20,271 nucleotides of DNA, from positions 1 through 20,271 of the forward strand of contig DHPU01000037.1 of NCBI GenBank assembly GCA_002407935.1, in the 5' to 3' direction. The stretch's first letter is position 1, and each line of letters opens with the position of its first letter. Shown here in pieces: positions 16,058 to 20,271 of this stretch. The notes beneath the pieces were generated by a model that was not told the DNA's origin, searched no databases, and was given only the letters and a program-made list of their open reading frames with translations. The translations under genes and the position numbers were made by a program. Source of the DNA: Peptococcaceae bacterium UBA5356. GTDB lineage: Bacteria > Bacillota > Peptococcia > DRI-13 > DTU073.

Positions 16058-17137
16058 GTGAAGATTGGACTTATTGGATTGCCCTCAACAGGCAAAACGA
16101 CGTTTTTTAATCTCTTAACCAGTGAAAAAGCGGAAACCGGCTCTGGAAAAACAGAAGCTAATATGGGGACAGCAAGGGTTCCGGACAGAAGGATCGATTT
16201 TTTAAGCGAACTTTATCATCCTCGAAAAACCCTTTATGCACAAATTGATTTTATTGATGTGGCGGGGCTGGTTACCGGTCAAGATGGGCAAAAGTCTGGT
16301 GCGGGGAAATTTTTAAATGATGTACGGGTATGCGATGCCTTGGTGCACGTTTTGCGAGCATTCCGAGATTCAGTCGTTCCTTATGGGGAGGAAAGCCTTA
16401 ATCCCGTTAGAGATTTAGAAAATGTAGAGACGGAACTGCTTTTTGCGGATATGGAGTTAATTGAAAAAAGAATGGAACGTATTCGTACAGGAAAAAAGAT
16501 TACGAAAGAAAACCAGGAAGAGTTGGAACGTTTGGAGAAGTGTTATCAGGTATTAGAAGAAGGGAAATCCATGCGGGACGTGGATCTCTCCGAAGAAGAA
16601 AGAACAGTGATGAGAAATTACGCATTTCTTACGGAAAAACCGCGGCTTGCTGTCGTGAATCTTGATGAGGAGCAGTTTAAAACCAAGGATTATCCTCAGC
16701 GTGAAGAACTGGTAGCCTTGTGTCAAGAGAAAAATATTCCTCTTTTAGAAATATGTGCGCAAATGGAACTGGAAATTGGGGAGTTGAGTGAGGAAGACAA
16801 GGCTCTTTTTATGGCTGATTTGGGTCTCGAAGAAACCGGCATTGAGCTTTTGGCACGTAATGTTTATGTACATTTAGGGTTAATTGCTTTCTTTACCGTA
16901 GGAGAAGATGAAGTAAGGGCTTGGACTATTCCCCAGGGTATTTCAGCCAAGGAAGCGGCCGGCAAAATTCATTCGGATATTGAAAGGGGTTTTATTAGAG
17001 CGGAAGTCGTTAAATACAAGGATATTTATGAACTGGGCTCGATGGTTAAAGTAAAGGAAAAAGGGCTTTTTCGGTTAGAAGGGAAAACATATATAGTTGA
17101 AGACGGGGACATTATAAATTTCCGCTTTAATGTGTAA
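16058..17137 (+). CDS. ychF: YchF-type (Obg-like) P-loop ATPase with TGS domain
   Basis: The 359 residues match the YchF length (about 360). The P-loop is GLPSTGKT (7-14), where most YchF proteins have GLPNVGKS. Switch II is DVAGL (67-71). A long helical insertion (about 125-185, Lys/Glu-rich) is typical. The C-terminal part (about 285-357: FFTVGEDEVRAWTIPQGISA to GDIINFRFNV) is the TGS domain. VVNLDEE (around residue 205) takes the place of the NKxD/NxxE base-recognition motif, which in YchF allows ATP rather than GTP. YchF binds ribosomes and influences redox stress responses in other bacteria. The start is GTG 16058 with AGGGGGAG about 8 nt upstream. The divergent P-loop suggests a clostridial branch of the family, perhaps with an altered role. 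Confidence 0.85.
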   Translation: MKIGLIGLPSTGKTTFFNLLTSEKAETGSGKTEANMGTARVPDRRIDFLSELYHPRKTLYAQIDFIDVAGLVTGQDGQKSGAGKFLNDVRVCDALVHVLRAFRDSVVPYGEESLNPVRDLENVETELLFADMELIEKRMERIRTGKKITKENQEELERLEKCYQVLEEGKSMRDVDLSEEERTVMRNYAFLTEKPRLAVVNLDEEQFKTKDYPQREELVALCQEKNIPLLEICAQMELEIGELSEEDKALFMADLGLEETGIELLARNVYVHLGLIAFFTVGEDEVRAWTIPQGISAKEAAGKIHSDIERGFIRAEVVKYKDIYELGSMVKVKEKGLFRLEGKTYIVEDGDIINFRFNV

Positions 17138-17143
17138 TGATAT

Positions 17144-17186
17144 AAAAAACCTCTTGTTGGGAAAACCTAAGAACAGGAGGTTTTTT
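17144..17186 (+). terminator. Terminator after ychF that contains the ribosome site of the next ORF
   Basis: AAAAAACCTCTTGTT (17144-17158) pairs with AACAGGAGGTTTTTT (17172-17186) with one T-G wobble, a 13-nt loop and a six-T end. The right arm holds AGGAGG, 6 nt before ATG 17187. Confidence 0.82.
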
Positions 17187-17363
17187 ATGATGACAATAAA
17201 CTTTTTTCGGATAGCTGGCGGATGCCCCCATTTTGATTCGGTAAGATCGGCGAGAGGGCTGGAAGCAGGGCATGTTCCTTCAAGGGATAATTTGCCACGT
17301 TGTAATCATTGTGCGCATTGGCAGGGTAGGCAGTGTGATTTGTTTCTGGCTAGAGGAAGATGA
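17187..17363 (+). CDS. Small cysteine-rich, possibly zinc-binding protein of unknown function
   Basis: The 58-residue protein (MMTINFFRIAGGCPHFDSVR onwards) has four Cys (13, 39, 42, 50) and four His (15, 29, 41, 44). The group CNHCAHWQGRQC near the C-terminus holds CxxC plus a third Cys, with the fourth in GGCPH, so one zinc site with four Cys is plausible. It has no membrane segment. I chose ATG 17187 because a perfect AGGAGG lies 6 nt upstream; ATG 17190 directly follows. The frame extends further upstream to 17130, but that part overlaps ychF and lacks a ribosome site. The ribosome site is buried in a terminator hairpin, so translation would need read-through or another promoter. I do not recognise the family. 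Confidence 0.6.
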   Translation: MMTINFFRIAGGCPHFDSVRSARGLEAGHVPSRDNLPRCNHCAHWQGRQCDLFLARGR

Positions 17364-17410
17364 GGAACTTTTTGTAAAAAAATATGTTATTTTTTAAGCA
17401 CTTTTTTTGC

Positions 17411-17436
17411 AGGAGAACTTCTGCAACTTGTCGAAC
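17411..17436 (+). promoter_or_regulatory. Possible SigH-like promoter of the Nudix-fold gene
   Basis: GCAGGAGAA (AGGA at 17411) and TTGTCGAACAT (GAA at 17433) are 18 bp apart, fitting a SigH promoter. The -35 part lies in a near-perfect inverted repeat TTGCAGGAG/CTTCTGCAA (17408-17426). TCGAAC is followed by TAATAT and AAGTAG, echoing the addB upstream region. Confidence 0.45.
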
Positions 17437-17476
17437 ATAATATTAAGTAGAAAAGAAAATAATAGGAGGATTATCT

Positions 17477-17917
17477 ATGTTGACGAGGGCATGTGCTGGT
17501 GGTGTTGTCTTCATTGACACGAGGGTGTTCATCCTGAAGAACGACAAGGGTGAATGGGTTTTACCGAAAGGTGTTGTCAGGAATAAACAGCTCGCTTTGG
17601 ATGTGGCGTTACAAAGGGTAAAATACGAAGGTAATGTTAATGCTTCAATTATTTCTCCCGCAGGTGAGACCAGTTATGAATTCTTTTCTTATTCACGTAA
17701 AATGCCGGTGTGCAACAAGATTGATTGGTTTATCATGGAGGCGACAAACGATTCTTTCTCCGTTAATAAGCAGGAAGGTTTTCAGGATGGGGGATTTTTT
17801 TCTATTGATGAAGCCTTAGAAAGGATCACTTATAGTCAGGATCAATCCTTAGTTCGTTTGGCTTATCGTAAGTACAATTTTTATCGTAACCAGAAGTTGA
17901 TTGAAACAGTAAGTTAA
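17477..17917 (+). CDS. Nudix-fold protein with degenerate Nudix box
   Basis: The 146-residue protein opens MLTRACAGGVVFIDTRVFIL and GEWVLPKGVV, the standard start of Nudix hydrolases (residues 7-32). The Nudix box G(x5)E(x7)REUxEExGU would run over residues 32-54. Aligned to it, E38 is Gln, R46 is Gln, E47 is Arg, E50 is Tyr and G53 is Asn; only G32 and E51 remain. The metal-binding glutamates needed to hydrolyse nucleoside diphosphate derivatives are therefore mostly lost, yet the fold core and the C-terminal part (…NKIDWFIMEA…EGFQDGGFFSIDEAL) are intact and the gene has AGGAGG at correct spacing. A ligand-binding or regulatory role is my inference. It is flanked by its own upstream motif and a terminator, so it is a single-gene unit. 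Confidence 0.8.
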   Translation: MLTRACAGGVVFIDTRVFILKNDKGEWVLPKGVVRNKQLALDVALQRVKYEGNVNASIISPAGETSYEFFSYSRKMPVCNKIDWFIMEATNDSFSVNKQEGFQDGGFFSIDEALERITYSQDQSLVRLAYRKYNFYRNQKLIETVS

Positions 17918-17948
17918 GGGTAAAGAAGAAAGAGTTAAAGAAAGAGTT

Positions 17949-17998
17949 AAATAAAGAAAAAGGTACGAGAAATCATGAACGTATCTTTTTCTTTATTT
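17949..17998 (+). terminator. Terminator of the Nudix-fold gene
   Basis: AAATAAAGAAAAAGGTACG (17949-17967) pairs with CGTATCTTTTTCTTTATTT (17980-17998) over 19 bp with a single G-T wobble and a 12-nt loop; T-rich DNA follows. It also separates the gene from speE. Confidence 0.72.
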
Positions 17999-18052
17999 TT
18001 TGATATAATAAAATTCGTGACAAGCTAGGAGAACAAAGGAGGAAGTGATTAG

Positions 18053-18928
18053 ATGAAAAGTAATTTGTGGATTACGGAGAAGCAGACTGAGGATTTGTTA
18101 ATTTCCTTTCGGGTTAAAGAAACACTACATGAAGAGCAAACTGATTTTCAGCACTTGGCATTGGTAGATACCTATACTTATGGACGGATGCTTTTTTTGG
18201 ATAATTGTGTGATGACCAGTATTAAGGAGGAATTTGTTTATCATGAGATGATTACCCTAGTGGCCTTAAATACACATCCTCATCCAGAACATGTTTTGGT
18301 TATTGGCGGCGGGGATGGAGGGGCTATTCGGGAGATCGTCAAGCACCCTAAAGTAAAGACAGCTACTTTGGTAGAGATTGATGGGAAGGTAGTAAAGTAC
18401 TCTCAAAAGTATCTGCCGGAAATAGCGGCAGCTTTGCATAATCCGAAGGTAACTGTTTTGCTTGATGATGGGATTAAACATATTAAAGAAAATAAAAACA
18501 AATATGATGTGATTATAATCGATTCGACAGATCCGGTTGGGCCTGCTGAAGGGTTATTTGCTGCAGATTTTTATGAGAATGTTTATGAAGCTTTACGTGA
18601 AGAAGGGATTATGGTAGCTCAGACTGAATCCCCTTTTCTGGAAAAGGATCAGGAGTTAATTAAGAATATTCATGAGGAGCTTCAGAAGCTTTATCCGATC
18701 GTAAAATTATATTTAGCCTATATTCCGGTTTACCCGACAGGAATGTGGAGCTTTACGCTGGCTTCCAAGAAACATGATCCTTTGCAGGTAAGGTCTGAAG
18801 ATATTGCAGAAACGAATACCAGGTATTATAATAAGAATATTCATTTTGCCGCTTTTGCGTTGCCTAATTTTGTAGCGGATTTATTTAAACGGAAGGAAAG
18901 AGCAAAAGCAGTGGAAGCAGTAAAATAA
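18053..18928 (+). CDS. speE: Spermidine synthase (polyamine aminopropyltransferase)
   Basis: The 291-residue protein carries the family hallmarks in order: YGRMLFLD (43-50), the YHEM substrate motif (63-66), the S-adenosyl motif VIGGGDGG (83-90), the acidic EID (108-110), LDDG (137-140) and the catalytic-site IIDSTDP with D157 and D160. It transfers an aminopropyl group from decarboxylated S-adenosylmethionine to putrescine in the cytoplasm. AAAGGAGG lies about 10 nt before ATG 18053, and a TATAAT (18004-18009) after the preceding terminator may be its -10. Agmatinase follows after 42 nt, so both enzymes of the agmatine-putrescine-spermidine route are likely one operon. Putrescine would come from the downstream gene's product. 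The length is normal and no key residue is missing. Confidence 0.96.
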   Translation: MKSNLWITEKQTEDLLISFRVKETLHEEQTDFQHLALVDTYTYGRMLFLDNCVMTSIKEEFVYHEMITLVALNTHPHPEHVLVIGGGDGGAIREIVKHPKVKTATLVEIDGKVVKYSQKYLPEIAAALHNPKVTVLLDDGIKHIKENKNKYDVIIIDSTDPVGPAEGLFAADFYENVYEALREEGIMVAQTESPFLEKDQELIKNIHEELQKLYPIVKLYLAYIPVYPTGMWSFTLASKKHDPLQVRSEDIAETNTRYYNKNIHFAAFALPNFVADLFKRKERAKAVEAVK

Positions 18929-18970
18929 CGGAAAGATGTAATGGCGTAATAAAGTAATGGGGGATGTAGG

Positions 18971-19834
18971 ATGTTACATGCGTATTTACAACGTAGGACA
19001 GGTTTTTTAGGGGCATCTGAAGACTATGAAAAATCCCAGGCAGTACTAGTGGGGTTACCGATGGATTATACGGTAAGTTTGCGGCCGGGTGCTCGCTTTG
19101 GTCCACAACAAATCAGAAATATTTCATTCGGTCTGGAAATGTATAGTCCAGCTCAGGACAGTAGTTTAGAAAACATTACTTATTTTGATGCCGGGGATAT
19201 CTTTTTGCCTTTTGGTAATACGGTGGATAGTTTAAAGCGCATTGAGGAAGTAGCTAGGAAATTGTTTGCAAATGGAAAGTTTCCTCTTTTCTTAGGAGGG
19301 GAGCATCTGGTGACCTTACCCTTAATTAAGGCCTGCGTTAATTATTTTCCTGAATTGGTTGTTTTTCATTTCGATGCGCATACTGATTTACGGGAGCAGT
19401 TTGAAGGAGAAGAAAATTCCCATGCTACGGTTATGCGTAAAGTAGCTGATCTTTTGCACCCGAAAAATTTATATCAGTTTGGGATTCGTTCAGGTGTGAA
19501 AGAGGAATTTGAATTTGCTAAAAAGCATACGAATTTATATCGGGATGAGATTTTTCCTGCTCTTTATCAAGCAGTAAAAGAAGCGAAGGGGAAACCGGTG
19601 TATATTACCCTGGATATTGATGTGGCAGATCCGGCTTTTGCTCCAGGAACAGGAACTCCTGAGCCAGGAGGATGTTCTGCTCGTGAAATTCTGGATGCTG
19701 TTTTGGCGATGAAGGATTTACAGGTGGTAGGGATGGATCTTGTCGAAGTTGCCCCTGCTTATGATCAATCAGAGAGAACGGCAATCTTGGCAGCCAAACT
19801 AGTGCGGGAAGCATTACTAGCTTTTGTTAAATAA
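18971..19834 (+). CDS. speB: Agmatinase (ureohydrolase family)
   Basis: The 287-residue protein shows all ureohydrolase metal ligands: H112 (GGEH), D135/H137/D139 (FDAHTDLR) and D215/D217 (LDIDVADPAFAPGTGTPEPG). SHATVMR (150-156) is typical of agmatinases rather than arginases. It hydrolyses agmatine to putrescine and urea with two Mn ions, feeding the spermidine synthase encoded just upstream. The start ATG 18971 is preceded by GGGGGA at about 8 nt, a weak site. Guanidinobutyrase or another ureohydrolase remains possible from sequence alone, but the speE neighbour argues for agmatine. No arginine decarboxylase lies in the window, so the agmatine source must be elsewhere. Confidence 0.93.
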   Translation: MLHAYLQRRTGFLGASEDYEKSQAVLVGLPMDYTVSLRPGARFGPQQIRNISFGLEMYSPAQDSSLENITYFDAGDIFLPFGNTVDSLKRIEEVARKLFANGKFPLFLGGEHLVTLPLIKACVNYFPELVVFHFDAHTDLREQFEGEENSHATVMRKVADLLHPKNLYQFGIRSGVKEEFEFAKKHTNLYRDEIFPALYQAVKEAKGKPVYITLDIDVADPAFAPGTGTPEPGGCSAREILDAVLAMKDLQVVGMDLVEVAPAYDQSERTAILAAKLVREALLAFVK

Positions 19835-19851
19835 AAGTTGAGTAAAATTCA

Positions 19852-19879
19852 TTGACACAGCTTAGAACATCATGATAAA
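19852..19879 (+). promoter_or_regulatory. Promoter of the tRNA cluster
   Basis: A perfect TTGACA (19852-19857) lies 16 bp before GATAAA (19874-19879), about 55 nt before the first tRNA. A TATAAT at 19881 is too distant to pair with it. Confidence 0.6.
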
Positions 19880-19933
19880 ATATAATTTGTCAGCCAACGA
19901 AACACGTGAAATGCTCGAAGCACTTAAGAAAAT

Positions 19934-20009
<76 letters not shown>

Positions 20010-20019
20010 TCAAGTTTTT

Positions 20020-20094
20020 GCGGAAGTGGCTCAGTGGTAGAGCATCGCCTTGCCAAGGCGAGGGTCGCGGGTTCGAATCCCGTCTTCCGCTCCA
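20020..20094 (+). tRNA. tRNA-Gly (anticodon GCC)
   Basis: The 75-nt cloverleaf has acceptor GCGGAAG/CTTCCGC, discriminator T and encoded CCA. The anticodon GCC is at 20052-20054 and the T-loop is GGTTCGAATCC. Confidence 0.97.
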
Positions 20095-20129
20095 TTTACT
20101 AATTAGGACTTGGCTTGACTGGGTTTGTT

Positions 20130-20205
20130 GGTGCGGTGGCGAAGTGGCTAACGCTGTGGACTGCAAATCCGCCATTCGTCGGTTCAAATCCGACCCGCAC
20201 CTCCA
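20130..20205 (+). tRNA. tRNA-Cys (anticodon GCA)
   Basis: The 76-nt cloverleaf has acceptor GGTGCGG/CCGCACC, discriminator T (as expected for Cys) and encoded CCA. The anticodon GCA is at 20163-20165. Confidence 0.96.
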
Positions 20206-20227
20206 TTTAATTAAATATATTTAACAT

Positions 20228-20271
20228 GCCCGAGTGGCGGAATTGGCAGACGCACAGGACTTAAAATCCTG
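20228..20271 (+). tRNA. tRNA-Leu (anticodon TAA), cut by window end
   Basis: The first 44 nt (GCCCGAGTGGCGGAATTGGC onwards) show the Leu-type D arm and an anticodon stem CAGGA/TCCTG with loop CTTAAAA; TAA is at 20262-20264. The variable arm and 3' half lie outside. Confidence 0.93.

Noticed and set aside
17925..17950. Tandem copies of an AAAGAAAGAGTT-like unit after the Nudix gene
   Set aside because: Only two short AT-rich copies next to a terminator; most likely simple-sequence slippage.

Overview
The window looks like chromosomal DNA of a low- to mid-GC Gram-positive anaerobe of class Clostridia, probably Peptococcaceae-like. The reasons are the AddA/AddB recombination nuclease, a class A RNase P RNA, an FMN riboswitch in front of a RibU-type riboflavin transporter, strong AGGAGG ribosome sites, and tRNA genes with encoded CCA. 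The genus cannot be fixed from the sequence alone.

Region 1 (1-2490) is the C-terminal five sixths of a type III restriction subunit (Res), cut by the window edge. Region 2 (about 2500-6640) is an accessory stretch full of gene scars: the N-terminus of a pyridoxamine-phosphate-oxidase-like protein, a small minus-strand PemK/MazF-type toxin-antitoxin pair, the C-terminus of a DUF3298-like protein, a lipoprotein apparently split by a one-base frameshift, a Nif3-like gene with a large internal deletion, a short membrane-anchored DUF4829-like protein, and an IS4-family transposase remnant. Two very long perfect hairpins lie in its right half.

Region 3 (6590-20271) is orderly housekeeping DNA. 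rnpB lies on the minus strand with its own terminator. Divergent from it runs ilvN (acetolactate synthase regulatory subunit, without ilvB next to it), then addB-addA, which overlap by 8 nt and encode the double-strand-break resection nuclease-helicase. Next come an FMN-riboswitch-controlled ribU, a YchF-type ATPase, a terminator that also contains the ribosome site of a tiny cysteine-rich protein, a Nudix-fold protein with a decayed Nudix box, spermidine synthase and agmatinase (speE-speB, polyamine synthesis), and a tRNA cluster Phe-Gly-Cys-Leu, the last one cut by the window end.

I see no complete new defence or mobile system. The points most worth a second look are the shared SigH-like upstream motif of addB and the Nudix gene, the riboswitch terminator that repeats the aptamer's 5' strand, the terminator/ribosome-site overlap at the small Cys-rich gene, the Nudix protein that has lost most catalytic residues, and the cluster of internally deleted genes around the toxin-antitoxin pair.
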